A DNA stretch of 45,019 nt from Spirochaetes bacterium ADurb.Bin110 (GTDB lineage: Bacteria > Spirochaetota > Spirochaetia > Treponematales > Rectinemataceae): NCBI GenBank assembly GCA_002070755.1, contig MWDY01000287.1:1-45019 (forward strand), written 5' to 3'. Positions within the stretch are counted from its first letter, which is position 1; every line of letters begins with the position of its first letter. Of this stretch, positions 32,309 to 41,395 are shown piece by piece. The notes under the pieces were generated by a model, which searched no databases, was not told where the DNA came from, and worked only from the letters and a program-made list of their open reading frames with translations. The position numbers were made by a program, and so were the translations under genes.

Positions 32309-33784
32309 TCAAAAACCCCTGCCAAAAGGACCTCGTTGAACACTTGCGTTCTTTTGAAGCACTGAAATGGCAGGAAAGAGATCTGCAAGTCGCCGATAAC
32401 TATCCAGATATACTTCATATAGATCACAATACATAGATTCCGTATCTTTTCGAGGTTCGAAGATCTCGGCTGGCATAAACACTCTTTCTGCGGCTTCAGT
32501 GAGGCTAGACTCTTCACCCAAAGCAAATCGACCAATAGCGAGGCAACCTGCCAGTTCGGGTTCTGGGAAGAATGATACCATAAGTCGCTTTCTTGTAATA
32601 TCTGCCTTGATCTGATTCCATACGGGCGAGAGCGAGGGAGTTCCAGTAGCTCGCATATCTTTCACGGAAGCTCCTGAGCTTTCCATTACATCCAGCACTT
32701 CTCGAATAGCAAAAGCTGTGCCTTCGAGTACTGCTCTCGCCATCATGTTGAGATCATGATGAAGCCCCAACCCTAGAAAGACTGCTCGCGCATTAGGGTC
32801 CCAGTGAGGCGATCGCTCGCCAGCAAGATAGGGAAGAAACACAAGTCCTTCAGCTCCGGGTTTCGTAGAAGCTACTCGCGAATAGATCATCTCGAAATCT
32901 TCTTGAGGTAAAAATCTGCTTCTGAACCACGAAAGGGCTATGCCACTAGATGATATTACTCCCGAAATATTGAAATACGGAGCAATGATATGAGGCATAA
33001 CAAGAAGCGCTTCTACATCTCCGATATCTCTCTCTGAACAAAGATTGATGCCTTCGGAAGTCCCAGCTTTGTCGCAGGTCCTCCCTGGCTTAACTGTTGC
33101 TGTACCCAAGAGCGAGGCTATGAAATCCGGACCTCCCATAACGACTGGCAAGTCCTTAGGAAGACCAAATTCCTTTGCAGCATAATCATGAATATGTCCT
33201 ATTATCTCACCAACACCAGCAAAGCGAGGAAATTTTTCTACCTCTAAATCAAGCATTTCAAGGGCTTTTATATCCCAGATAATCCTTGTATAGCCCTGAT
33301 TGGGGAGACAGGTTGTCCATTCGCCGCTAAGACGACCTGCTATGAATTCTGGACAGGATACAAAGAGATGCGCTCTCTCATATATATCTGGTGTTTGCCG
33401 CTTCATCCATAGGATCTTAGGAAGATTGAAGGCAGCGTCGAGAGAGTAATTTAAGGCAATAGAAGCCTCTTTTGCCTCTTTTTGAGCGCGCCTATCGAGC
33501 CATGTGATTGCTGGGGCAATCGGCTCGCCTTTTTCATCGATAGGAAGAATAGTGGGCCCATTGCCGCATATAACAATAGCTTGGAGATCATTCTGTTCTC
33601 CAGCTGATATCAGCCGAGAAATAATCTCTGAGAATGCCTTAAGCCAAACGCGTGCATCTATTTCCTGATAGGAATTAGAACCTTCATCTGGAAGATCTAC
33701 TAATTCCAATTTGAGACTTTTACCTTCTGCATCGAAGAGGGCCGCCTTGATTCGAGTGGTACCGATATCAACAGCAAGAATCAA
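32309..33784 (-). CDS. FGGY-family carbohydrate kinase (xylulokinase-like)
   Basis: This 491-residue ASKHA kinase starts with the phosphate-1 motif ILAVDIGTTRIKAALF. ITWLDRRAQKEA follows, then GGPDFIASLLGTATVKPGRTCDKAGTSEG with the predicted catalytic Asp. LPYLAGERSPHWDPNARAVFLGL is the FGGY signature region. The late loop usually reading GGGAKSxxW is TGTPSLSPVWNQI here, so the match is not exact. Substrate is unknown; xylulose is the default guess for this subgroup. The start is TTG 33784, with aggag 7 nt upstream. No isomerase or sugar transporter gene accompanies it. The last 109-residue overlapping frame at the 3' end is a shadow. Confidence 0.82.
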   Translation of the reverse strand: MILAVDIGTTRIKAALFDAEGKSLKLELVDLPDEGSNSYQEIDARVWLKAFSEIISRLISAGEQNDLQAIVICGNGPTILPIDEKGEPIAPAITWLDRRAQKEAKEASIALNYSLDAAFNLPKILWMKRQTPDIYERAHLFVSCPEFIAGRLSGEWTTCLPNQGYTRIIWDIKALEMLDLEVEKFPRFAGVGEIIGHIHDYAAKEFGLPKDLPVVMGGPDFIASLLGTATVKPGRTCDKAGTSEGINLCSERDIGDVEALLVMPHIIAPYFNISGVISSSGIALSWFRSRFLPQEDFEMIYSRVASTKPGAEGLVFLPYLAGERSPHWDPNARAVFLGLGLHHDLNMMARAVLEGTAFAIREVLDVMESSGASVKDMRATGTPSLSPVWNQIKADITRKRLMVSFFPEPELAGCLAIGRFALGEESSLTEAAERVFMPAEIFEPRKDTESMYCDLYEVYLDSYRRLADLFPAISVLQKNASVQRGPFGRGF

Positions 33785-33928
33785 TATCTAACTCCTATGC
33801 AATATCATAAATAAGCAAGACCCTATATGCATTTGCAGAGCCCTCAAAGCAAAAGTACCTAGTCTGGCTACACAACGATATACTCTGAATAGCCCTTAGA
33901 ATGCATGGAACAACAAGGCCTAGTGTTT

Positions 33929-34399
33929 TCATTTTCTAACTTCCTTGTAAGAATTAAGCTCTGAATCCACACAGAATCCATTGAAATTGCAGACTTTGCA
34001 TTCTTCACCAGGGCAGGAAAAGAACGACCTCTTTTCTTTTATCTTTATGATGTTTGCTTCGATTTGAGCAATGCGACGCTGTGCCTCTAGGATTCTAGCC
34101 TCTTCTTCATTTTTTTGGTCCTCGTAGCTCTGTATAAGAAGAAGTCGGCATTTTTCACCACTTGGATCTTCGCTATATAAGATGAAGAATTCACGGATTT
34201 GCCCGAGAGTGAGATCCAGCGATTTAAGTTCTTCGATCCTCTTCAATCGTACGATAGCATCGGCAGGGTAGCGTCTATGGAGTCCTTCAGTGCGATTGCT
34301 TGCTTCTATGAGGCCAAGCTCTTCATAGTAGCGAATGGTTCGCGCCGTAACCCCAAAAAGTGAAGCAAGTTCACCGATCTTTAGAAGCTTTTCGGCCAA
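33929..34399 (-). CDS. MerR-family regulator with a C-terminal Cys cluster
   Basis: This 156-residue regulator has an N-terminal winged-helix domain (KIGELASLFGVTARTIRYYEELGLIEAS, residues 7-34), a dimerising coiled coil (about 90-125) and a terminal cluster C129-x4-C134-x2-C137-x5-C143. SoxR has C-x2-C-x-C-x5-C for its 2Fe-2S cluster, so an Fe-S or metal cofactor is plausible here. The start is given as TTG 34399, 8 nt after aaggggtg; GTG 34408 would touch the ribosome-binding site. It is divergent from the nucleoside ABC importer across a palindrome (34440-34474) that it may bind. Confidence 0.85.
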   Translation of the reverse strand: MAEKLLKIGELASLFGVTARTIRYYEELGLIEASNRTEGLHRRYPADAIVRLKRIEELKSLDLTLGQIREFFILYSEDPSGEKCRLLLIQSYEDQKNEEEARILEAQRRIAQIEANIIKIKEKRSFFSCPGEECKVCNFNGFCVDSELNSYKEVRK

Positions 34400-34439
34400 T
34401 GTGTACACCCCTTGAACATATTATGAAGATCGCTATACT

Positions 34440-34474
34440 AAATCTAACGTGAGATAAATTCTCACGTTAGATTT
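34440..34474. promoter_or_regulatory. Perfect 15-bp inverted repeat between merR and the ABC importer operon
   Basis: Arms aaatctaacgtgaga (34440-34454) and tctcacgttagattt (34460-34474) are perfectly complementary around a 5-nt centre. The spot lies 40 bp upstream of merR and 60 bp upstream of the binding-protein gene. No T-run follows either arm, so a terminator is unlikely. It fits a dyad operator for the adjacent MerR regulator, probably overlapping both divergent promoters. I could not assign -35 and -10 boxes with confidence. Confidence 0.75.
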
Positions 34475-34533
34475 TAAGCTATGTAAAATTCTATCATATT
34501 TCCTGCCCTCTAGGGTATAGCAGGAGGAATCCG

Positions 34534-35538
34534 ATGCGTCGATTTATAATCGCATCTTTAGTTGCTATTCTGGCGAGTACTGCACTATGGGCACAAGCCC
34601 CTCGGATAGGCGTTTTTATTCCGGGCGCACGCGATGGAAGTCCCATCTACGATAATATGGCAAAAGGAGCAGAACGCCTCGTATCCGAAACACCAGGTGC
34701 AAGCATAAAAGTAATAGAGGCGGGTTTCAACCAAGCTGAATGGCAAGAAAAACTCATCTCATTCGTCGCTTCTGGAAAATTTGATATCGTCCTCACTTCC
34801 AATCCATCGATGCCAGAGCTGGTGAATGAAGCTTCCAAGGTCTTCCCAAAACAGAAATTCATCTGCCTCGATGGTTATCTTATAGGTAATTCCAATGTAT
34901 ATTCCGCACTATACAACCAACTCGAGCAAGGCTATGTCACAGGATATCTCTCAGGGCTTATCTCTACATCTGGCATGAAAGGCACAAACCCGGAAAAAAA
35001 AATCGGCATGATAATCGGTCAGAATTATCCAGCAATGGAAAAGATGATAATTCCGGGTTTTCTAAAAGGGCTTAGTGCTATTGATCCTGCTTTTCAGTTG
35101 GATATCCGTGTGCTCGGAAACTGGTTCGATGCAGCAAAGGCAGCAGAATTGAGCCGCAGTCTATATGCCCAGGGCGCAGACATCATACTTCCAATCTGTG
35201 GCTCGGCAAGTCAGGGAGCTATCAGAGTTGCTCAAGAGACTGGCAAGTATCTCGTCTTCTTCGATGACGATGAATTTGCACGTGCTCCTGACAATATCCT
35301 TGGATGCACTGTTCTGCATCAAGAAGAACTCGCCTACCGCAGCTTGAAAGCAGCAATCGAAGGGAAACTGTCCTTTGGAAAGGCCGACATAGTGGGTATG
35401 AAAGAAGGCTACATAGAATTCTTAAACAGAAATCCTTCTTATATCAAAAATGTACCAGAATATATCCGTAAAAGGGTTGATGCAGTAATCCAATCGATCA
35501 AATCGGGTCAGCTTACCTTCATCGTTCCTTCATTGTAA
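34534..35538 (+). CDS. BMP/PnrA-type nucleoside ABC transporter substrate-binding protein
   Basis: This 334-residue periplasmic binding protein of the BMP (Med/PnrA) family captures purine or other nucleosides. It has a signal peptide at residues 1-21 with predicted signal-peptidase I cleavage after A-Q-A (ALWAQA-PRIG). Unlike Treponema PnrA it has no lipobox Cys, so it would be soluble in the periplasm. Family features are RIGVFIPGARDGSPIYDNMAKGAE, the GYLSGLIS segment and ILPICGSASQGAIR. Shine-Dalgarno aggagg, 6 nt before the ATG. First gene of a four-gene importer operon. Confidence 0.92.
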   Translation: MRRFIIASLVAILASTALWAQAPRIGVFIPGARDGSPIYDNMAKGAERLVSETPGASIKVIEAGFNQAEWQEKLISFVASGKFDIVLTSNPSMPELVNEASKVFPKQKFICLDGYLIGNSNVYSALYNQLEQGYVTGYLSGLISTSGMKGTNPEKKIGMIIGQNYPAMEKMIIPGFLKGLSAIDPAFQLDIRVLGNWFDAAKAAELSRSLYAQGADIILPICGSASQGAIRVAQETGKYLVFFDDDEFARAPDNILGCTVLHQEELAYRSLKAAIEGKLSFGKADIVGMKEGYIEFLNRNPSYIKNVPEYIRKRVDAVIQSIKSGQLTFIVPSL

Positions 35539-35539
35539 T

Positions 35540-37120
35540 ATGCCCCCTATGCTTGCGGTAAAGATGCAGGGAATATGCAGGCGCTATTACCCTAGAGGAG
35601 TCCATGCAAATGATGGTGCTTCGCTCGAGGTCGAAAAAGGCAGTATTCATGCCATCGTTGGGGAGAATGGAGCAGGGAAAACTACCTTAATGAAGATATT
35701 AGCTGGCCTTGATCATCCTGATGAAGGAAGCATTGAAATCGAAGGAAGGCTTGTAAAAATCGAATCGCCTAGCAAGGCTCAGGCTCTTGGAATAGGCATG
35801 GTCCATCAAAACTTCCTAATGTTCGATGAGTTGAGTGCTGCCGAAAACATTTTCTTTGGCATCGAGCCAATTCGAAACAATAAGATCTCCAGATTAGCAG
35901 GGATTATTGACTCGCAGGAGCTAAATACCAGAGCTCAGCAGCTTGCCATAGAATATGGATTTGCCATCGATCCATCAGCGCCTGCTGCTTCCTTAAGCAT
36001 CGGTGCTCGTCAGCAGATTGAGATATTGCGCCAACTTGCGCGCCATACAAAGATTTTAATTCTCGATGAACCCAGTTCTGTACTCACAGAACAAGAGACA
36101 AGGGTACTCTTTGAAAAACTATCCGATATAAGACGCTTGGGTCACACTATTATCCTTGTCACTCACAAAATCCATGAGGTAATGCAGATAGCCGATAGAG
36201 TAACCATAATGCGCCAGGGAAGGACAATCGGAACCTATGATATATCTGCAACCTCTCTGCAAGAGCTTACATCCCTTATCATGGGAGAAGGTTTCATCGA
36301 AGATAAACAAAAGCCTATAGAGAAGACTCCAATAGAGAGCTCTCATAAAAAGCCTATAGTATTGCGTATCGATGGATTGACCGTTCGTCGCCCTCGCTAT
36401 TATGGAGTAGGCCTTTCAGATATATCCTTCGAACTGCATGCTGGCGAAATCCTGGGCATTTGTGCGTTGAGCGGCAATGGTCTCGATGATCTAGAAGATG
36501 CACTTGCTGCATTTCGATCACCATCTTTTGGAACTTATATCTTCGATGGTCATCATATAGAGCTGCATAATTATCGAACATATCAAAGCTTGTTTCAAAA
36601 AGGGCTTATTGCCTACCTACCATCGGATCGCATAAAAAGAGGAATCGCACCTTCTCTTTCCGTACGAGATAATTTCATAGCTCTTTCGAGACATGACTTT
36701 TTCCCTAAAGGCTGGATTCTAGAAAATGCTGCACGACAGGCAATTGTGGATGCGATTCATTCCTTCGAGATAAATGCCCTCCCCGATCAACCTGCAGGCG
36801 AGCTCTCTGGTGGCAATATTCAAAAATTGTCCATTGCACGCCTTTTTTCTCGAGACTTCCCTAAACTCTTTATTCTATGCGAACCGACCTGGAGTCTGGA
36901 TATTCGTTCGGCGAAACAGACTTGCAGAAGGATTCACCTAGCTAAAGATGAGGGGACCGCGATTCTTCTTCTGTCCTCGAATGTCGACGAAATACTGGAA
37001 TTGTCAGATTATATCATGGTACTCTCCCGAGGCAGACAAGTTTTGTATCAAGAAAATAGCAGTCTTCTCAATAGAGCCATTATCGGTGAATACCTTCTTG
37101 GCAATAGGATTAATGGATGA
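35540..37120 (+). CDS. Nucleoside ABC transporter ATP-binding protein (tandem NBDs)
   Basis: This 526-residue protein has two fused ATPase domains. The first has Walker A GENGAGKTT (about 37-45), a signature LSIGARQQIEIL, and Walker B LILDEPSSVL. The second lacks a canonical P-loop (LSGNGLDDLEDAL) but keeps a signature ELSGGNIQKLSIARL and LCEPTWSLD. One degenerate site is normal in the YufO/NupA type of nucleoside importer. The start is ATG 35540, one base after the binding-protein stop, and has no clear ribosome-binding site; coupling is likely. Its 3' end overlaps the first permease gene by 4 bp (ATGA). Confidence 0.93.
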   Translation: MPPMLAVKMQGICRRYYPRGVHANDGASLEVEKGSIHAIVGENGAGKTTLMKILAGLDHPDEGSIEIEGRLVKIESPSKAQALGIGMVHQNFLMFDELSAAENIFFGIEPIRNNKISRLAGIIDSQELNTRAQQLAIEYGFAIDPSAPAASLSIGARQQIEILRQLARHTKILILDEPSSVLTEQETRVLFEKLSDIRRLGHTIILVTHKIHEVMQIADRVTIMRQGRTIGTYDISATSLQELTSLIMGEGFIEDKQKPIEKTPIESSHKKPIVLRIDGLTVRRPRYYGVGLSDISFELHAGEILGICALSGNGLDDLEDALAAFRSPSFGTYIFDGHHIELHNYRTYQSLFQKGLIAYLPSDRIKRGIAPSLSVRDNFIALSRHDFFPKGWILENAARQAIVDAIHSFEINALPDQPAGELSGGNIQKLSIARLFSRDFPKLFILCEPTWSLDIRSAKQTCRRIHLAKDEGTAILLLSSNVDEILELSDYIMVLSRGRQVLYQENSSLLNRAIIGEYLLGNRING

Positions 37121-38154
37121 GAAATCAAAGGGCATTCTTGGCTACTCTTAGGGTTCTTCTGGCAGCAACTTTTTCTATTTTTCTTGCAGCAACCGTGCTT
37201 TTACTGTTTGCTGCGGACTTTAGATCTGCATTATGGCAATTTTTTGTAGAGCCCTTCTCCAGCCGATATTTTTTTGGAAACTACATTGCCGATACTGTGC
37301 CTCTCATAATTAGTGGCATTGGTGTCTCTATTGCCTTTCGATCTAGGAATTTCAACCTCGGAGGAGAGGGCCAGATTTATGTAGGAGCTCTCGCTGGAGG
37401 AGTGTTAGCATTGCATATTTCTGAAGCATTCGGTTCAGGCACAGTGTGGATTCTGGTCGCTTTTATTGGGGCCTTTACAGGAGCCATAATCGGTACAATA
37501 TCCGGGCTTCTAAAGGCATATTGGCGGATTTCCGAGATGATATCATCCTATCTTCTATCAGCAATCATTATAAACATAAGCGATTTCCTTATAACCGGCC
37601 CGCTTCAAGACAGCACAAGTAATTTTCAAACCACTGCCCAGATCCCTTCGGCTTTCCTTCTGCCAAGAATCTTTTCTCCTTCCAAACTCGATATCTCTAT
37701 ATGGCTTGCTCTCTTTCTTATCTTGTTTTTTCATATCTTATCCAAAAAATCTAAGATTGGTTTCGAATTGAGGGTTTGCGGAGAAAACGAGGAATTTGCA
37801 CGATATTGTGGCATTTCCATTCGAGCCTACAAGATCACAGCTATGGCTATTTCTGGCGGCATGTATGGACTATCGGGTGCACTTCTTGTGATTGGGCAAC
37901 AAGGTCGAGTCATGCGGGGTTTTTCTTCAGGTCTAGGCTGGAGTGCAATCTCAGTTGCTCTCCTTGCACAGGGTAGCGAAACTGCCATATTGCCCGCTGC
38001 TCTTTTTATTGCATTTCTAAAAGCAGGTTCCGACCATGTAATGATTGGATCGGGAGTTCCTTCGGAGATTATTTCTATTCTCCAGGCAGCTGCGATGCTC
38101 TTTATCACAGCGCAGGTAATGCCGAAATTGCGGCAGAGGCGAAAACAACAGTGA
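37117..38154 (+). CDS. Nucleoside ABC transporter permease, first subunit
   Basis: This 345-residue membrane protein of the BPD_transp_2/LivH-like permease group has about 8-10 transmembrane segments. Useful signatures are FRSRNFNLGGEGQIYVGAL and ISGGMYGLSGALLVIGQQGRVMRGFSSGLGWSAISVALL. Both are typical of the YufP-like subunit. It overlaps the ATPase gene (ATGA) and the next permease (GTGA), which marks tight translational coupling. It forms the membrane channel together with its partner at 38151. Confidence 0.92.
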   Translation: MRNQRAFLATLRVLLAATFSIFLAATVLLLFAADFRSALWQFFVEPFSSRYFFGNYIADTVPLIISGIGVSIAFRSRNFNLGGEGQIYVGALAGGVLALHISEAFGSGTVWILVAFIGAFTGAIIGTISGLLKAYWRISEMISSYLLSAIIINISDFLITGPLQDSTSNFQTTAQIPSAFLLPRIFSPSKLDISIWLALFLILFFHILSKKSKIGFELRVCGENEEFARYCGISIRAYKITAMAISGGMYGLSGALLVIGQQGRVMRGFSSGLGWSAISVALLAQGSETAILPAALFIAFLKAGSDHVMIGSGVPSEIISILQAAAMLFITAQVMPKLRQRRKQQ

Positions 38155-39035
38155 ACTTCTCACCGATGGTCCTGATAGATTTCTTGAAATATACAATAGC
38201 CGCGGCGACACCCCTGCTTTTTGCTTCGATTGGAGGCCTTTTTTCAGAGCTTTCCGGCATGCTCAACATAGCACTAGAAGGACTTATGGGTATCGGTGCG
38301 TTCTTTGGCATGGCAGCTGCGGGTTTGACAAGTAATATCTTTTTGGGAGCTATTGCAGCGACCCTATCAGCCTCGCTTGCTTCGATATTGATGGGCTTAA
38401 TGATCAGCAAGTTTCGAACAAATCTCTTTATTACAGGCCTAGCAATCAATCTGCTTGCTCAGGGTATAACAGCAGTCTTGTCTCAAGCTTGGTACCATAC
38501 AAAAGCGGTAGTGGCGTTCAACATCCCTGTCGATATTTACCTATTCCCAAGATCTATATCGCGACTTCCTTTAATAGGCTCCATATCCTTTTCTTACTCG
38601 ATGTTCACTATATGTGCATGGATATGGGTTTTGGCTTCGGCTTTCATAATAAAAAATACTAAGCATGGCCTAAAAATTCGTGCAACAGGCTCCAATCCAC
38701 AGGCGGTGTCTGCTCTTGGCTTTTCTCCGGATCGGATACATACGCAGGCTCTCATATGGTCTGGGGTGGGTAGTGGATTAGGCGGATATGCTTTGGGTTT
38801 GTCTATTTCTGCCTTCGTGCCAAACATTATCTCAGGGCGTGGATGGATCGCGCTGGTGGCGATATATCTTGGTCGAAAAAAGCCTCTTTGGGTGGCTGCA
38901 TCCTGTCTCCTTTTCGCATTTGCTGAAAGCCTTTCTAATTATATCCAGGGATTCTCTTCAATACCGCCCATGCTTGTCCTTGCCTTGCCTTATCTAGTCA
39001 CTCTTATTTCGCTTATCTTGGCCGAAAGAGAATAA
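38151..39035 (+). CDS. Nucleoside ABC transporter permease, second subunit
   Basis: This 294-residue permease of the YufQ-like group contains TPLLFASIGGLFSELSGMLNIALEGLMGIGAFFG and TKHGLKIRATGSNPQAVSALGFSPDRI, the second being the cytoplasmic coupling region that touches the ATPase. GSGLGGYALGLSISAFVPNIISGRGWIALVAIYLGRKKP follows. It starts at GTG 38151 within the stop of the first permease. It is the last gene of the importer operon. The next gene (39046) is convergent. Confidence 0.92.
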   Translation: MNFSPMVLIDFLKYTIAAATPLLFASIGGLFSELSGMLNIALEGLMGIGAFFGMAAAGLTSNIFLGAIAATLSASLASILMGLMISKFRTNLFITGLAINLLAQGITAVLSQAWYHTKAVVAFNIPVDIYLFPRSISRLPLIGSISFSYSMFTICAWIWVLASAFIIKNTKHGLKIRATGSNPQAVSALGFSPDRIHTQALIWSGVGSGLGGYALGLSISAFVPNIISGRGWIALVAIYLGRKKPLWVAASCLLFAFAESLSNYIQGFSSIPPMLVLALPYLVTLISLILAERE

Positions 39036-39045
39036 AAGCAAAGGT

Positions 39046-39714
39046 TTACATATAAGAAGAATTGAATTCATCTAGAACTTTGTCGAGCTCATAAATCGTT
39101 TTTAGGCGCTTAAAGGGAAGATCTGCAAAACGATCCATTTCATCTTTTAGAACTGCTGGTCCTCCAATATCGACATAGCCTTTTACATACTTTGGAAGAT
39201 CATCAATAAAAAGTGTTTGTTCTCTAGCGAATCCTGCAGCTTCTAAAACATTTATGTAGGAATCTGAATTGGGTTTGCCAATAAGATTATTGAACCAGAT
39301 ATCGTAAATACCAGAGAAACATTCCGTTATACCCAACTTATCGAGAATTCTGATCGCATGCTCCATGGGAGCATTGGTTAGGACAGCCTTTGGTATAGGC
39401 ATCTTGTTCAACATAAGCTTTAGAACCATATCTGGATTGAGACAATCTGCTTCATCCTCCGGATGAATAGTCTTAAAGTACTCTTCCGGCTCTTGGAATC
39501 CATAGTCTCGCATGAGCCACTCGAGAGTAGTTCCATATGCTTTTGCATGCTCACGCCTAAACCTGATCGCTTCAGGAATAGAGAGCCCAAAAAAATCGGC
39601 AATAAAATGATTTATCCTCTGTGAGACTCCGTTTTCCAAGCCCGTAGCTTCGGAATATAGAGTGTTATCGAGATCGAAGAGCAAGGCGCGAATCATGTGT
39701 TTCTTTTGTATCAT
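39046..39714 (-). CDS. HAD-superfamily hydrolase, pyrimidine 5'-nucleotidase-like
   Basis: This 222-residue haloacid-dehalogenase-fold phosphatase carries motif I LLFDLDNTLY with the nucleophile Asp, motif II AVLTNAPMEHA and motif IV LFIDDLPKYVKG. A helical cap lies between I and II. The pattern matches the SDT1/pyrimidine 5'-nucleotidase subfamily, which dephosphorylates UMP or similar. That fits the salvage context next to the importer but is not proven. ATG 39714 is used; the alternative ATG 39696 gives a more usual N-terminus. Neither has a Shine-Dalgarno sequence, and TATACA lies just upstream. Confidence 0.83.
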   Translation of the reverse strand: MIQKKHMIRALLFDLDNTLYSEATGLENGVSQRINHFIADFFGLSIPEAIRFRREHAKAYGTTLEWLMRDYGFQEPEEYFKTIHPEDEADCLNPDMVLKLMLNKMPIPKAVLTNAPMEHAIRILDKLGITECFSGIYDIWFNNLIGKPNSDSYINVLEAAGFAREQTLFIDDLPKYVKGYVDIGGPAVLKDEMDRFADLPFKRLKTIYELDKVLDEFNSSYM

Positions 39715-39808
39715 GAATTGTATATTTGCGACAAGCGAAGCAAAAAAACTAGCCTATCAGCAGACAATATGCTATTCTAGATATTGTGGCTTTTAAAGAG
39801 GAGCTTCT

Positions 39809-40537
39809 ATGATTCCAATTGGAGATGATAATACTTGCCGTCGCGGCAAAGCTGTCGTAAACTGGACTCTCATTGCTCTCAATATATTGGTTTTTATTTT
39901 CTTTCAGAAATTTGGCTTCGACGATTATGTAACTCTAGCGCTTGCAGCGATTCCAGAGGAAATCCTGTCGGGAAGACGATTATTCACTTTAATTACAAGT
40001 CAATTCACCCATGCGGGGTTTGCACATTTGATCGGAAATATGATGTTTCTTGGAGTATTCGGTGATAATGTCGAATGTCGGATAGGCAAACTTCGCTATA
40101 TTCTCCTTTATTTGATCTCTGGAACTATAGGAATGCTCTTGCAGATATTGTTTGCTGCTCTAGCAGGAGGCGCTGCACTACAAATGCCCCTTGTCGGTGC
40201 CTCTGCTGCGATTTCAGGAGTGCTCGCTACATATCTTGTATTATTTCCTGGCAATAGAGTCGTCGTGCTTCTGTTTTATTTCATACCAACCGTTTTTTCA
40301 GCCTGGTTCGTTATTGGAACTTGGTTCTTCATGCAAATCCTCGGCGGATTGACAGGCCTTACGGCCATTCAGAATGGAGGTACAGCTTATTTTGCACATA
40401 TAGGAGGATTCTTGAGCGCTTACCTATGGGGTAAGTCCTATAAAAAGAAGGAATTGCAGCGCATTGCAGAATGGCGCAAGAGCCGTACTGCTGGATACTC
40501 CGACGGCTTCCATTGGTGGATTGTGGACGATGATTGA
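39809..40537 (+). CDS. Rhomboid-family intramembrane serine protease
   Basis: This 242-residue protein has six or more membrane segments with the catalytic Ser at S132 (VGASAAISGVLATY) and His at H197 (AYFAHIGGFLSAYLWG). The HAGFAHLIGNM segment (68-78) matches the conserved L1-TM2 region. It has a short soluble N-terminus and a basic C-terminal tail. It is longer and only distantly similar to the rhomboid at 5307-5861. Ribosome-binding site gaggag. recO begins 3 bp after its stop, so the two are in one operon. Confidence 0.92.
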   Translation: MIPIGDDNTCRRGKAVVNWTLIALNILVFIFFQKFGFDDYVTLALAAIPEEILSGRRLFTLITSQFTHAGFAHLIGNMMFLGVFGDNVECRIGKLRYILLYLISGTIGMLLQILFAALAGGAALQMPLVGASAAISGVLATYLVLFPGNRVVVLLFYFIPTVFSAWFVIGTWFFMQILGGLTGLTAIQNGGTAYFAHIGGFLSAYLWGKSYKKKELQRIAEWRKSRTAGYSDGFHWWIVDDD

Positions 40538-40540
40538 TCG

Positions 40541-41332
40541 ATGGCTCAAAGAAACGAACTATATAGAGGCCTTTTTCTCCATGCAAAGGACACGGCGCGA
40601 GGCGATAGAATTTTAACCTTTCTCTGCAATGAAGGGCTTTTATCGCTTTTTATGTTCGGAGGACCAAAAAGCTCTCTTCGCTCGGCCGCTTTGCCTTTCA
40701 TAGTCGCTGACATTGAAGTATATCATGATACACGGCGTGAATTTATAAAACTGACAGGTGCGAATGTCATTGAAGTTTTCCATGGTATTCATAAGAGCTT
40801 TTCGCATATGCAATCGGCGTGCGCAGCATCGGAATTCTTGATACGAACCTCTGCCTTCGGCGGCGAATACCCACAGGCTCTATCTATGATTACAGCACTC
40901 CTTCGTGAGCTCGGCAATGTAGATGAATCAGAAGCCATATTAGTATTATCGGCCTTTTTCTGGAATGCTCTTTCCCCACTCGGCTTAATTCCTGATCTTT
41001 CAAGATGCGAGAGATGTGGTAGGTCTTTTTCAGAGAAGAATTCCCTGCCAGGAAAACTTTTGATAGGTGAAAGCTCCTTTCTTTGTCATAACTGTGCAGA
41101 ACAATTCAGACAGATAGGATTTTCAACCTCGGCGATGCTTCCTTTTGATGAAAAGGTTCTTACATGTCTTCGTTGCATTACAAAGCTATCCTACAGCGAG
41201 GCCGTGCCTCTATTGAAATCTACGTCTTCGCGTGCTGAGATAATTGCAGTAATCGAATCACTTGCCGAATCCGCCGCTGAAGGCCCTCTGCAGAGTCTCC
41301 GGGTTTTTGGTGAGACCTTTTATGGAACTTAA
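40541..41332 (+). CDS. recO: DNA repair protein RecO
   Basis: This 263-residue protein of the RecFOR pathway loads RecA on gapped DNA and anneals strands. It has the N-terminal OB fold (YRGLFLHAKDTARGDRILTFLCNEGLLSLFMFGG), a helical core and a zinc-ribbon in the C-terminal domain (CERCGRSFSEK, then FLCHNCAEQ). Length matches RecO (about 240-260). It starts 3 bp after the rhomboid gene with no visible ribosome-binding site, which suggests coupling. recJ, its functional partner, lies two genes downstream. Confidence 0.92.
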   Translation: MAQRNELYRGLFLHAKDTARGDRILTFLCNEGLLSLFMFGGPKSSLRSAALPFIVADIEVYHDTRREFIKLTGANVIEVFHGIHKSFSHMQSACAASEFLIRTSAFGGEYPQALSMITALLRELGNVDESEAILVLSAFFWNALSPLGLIPDLSRCERCGRSFSEKNSLPGKLLIGESSFLCHNCAEQFRQIGFSTSAMLPFDEKVLTCLRCITKLSYSEAVPLLKSTSSRAEIIAVIESLAESAAEGPLQSLRVFGETFYGT

Positions 41333-41395
41333 ATTTGAAGTAAAATAGTTTTCAATATTCGCATATTAATAAAGCAGATTCTGGAGAACATCTTA

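Noticed and set aside
32206..32535. A 109-residue minus-strand frame over the end of the FGGY kinase gene
   Set aside because: It overlaps the kinase C-terminus in another frame and shows no family features.
36440..37020. Loss of Walker A in the second ATPase half as a sign of a broken gene
   Set aside because: One degenerate site is normal for this kind of nucleoside importer ATPase.
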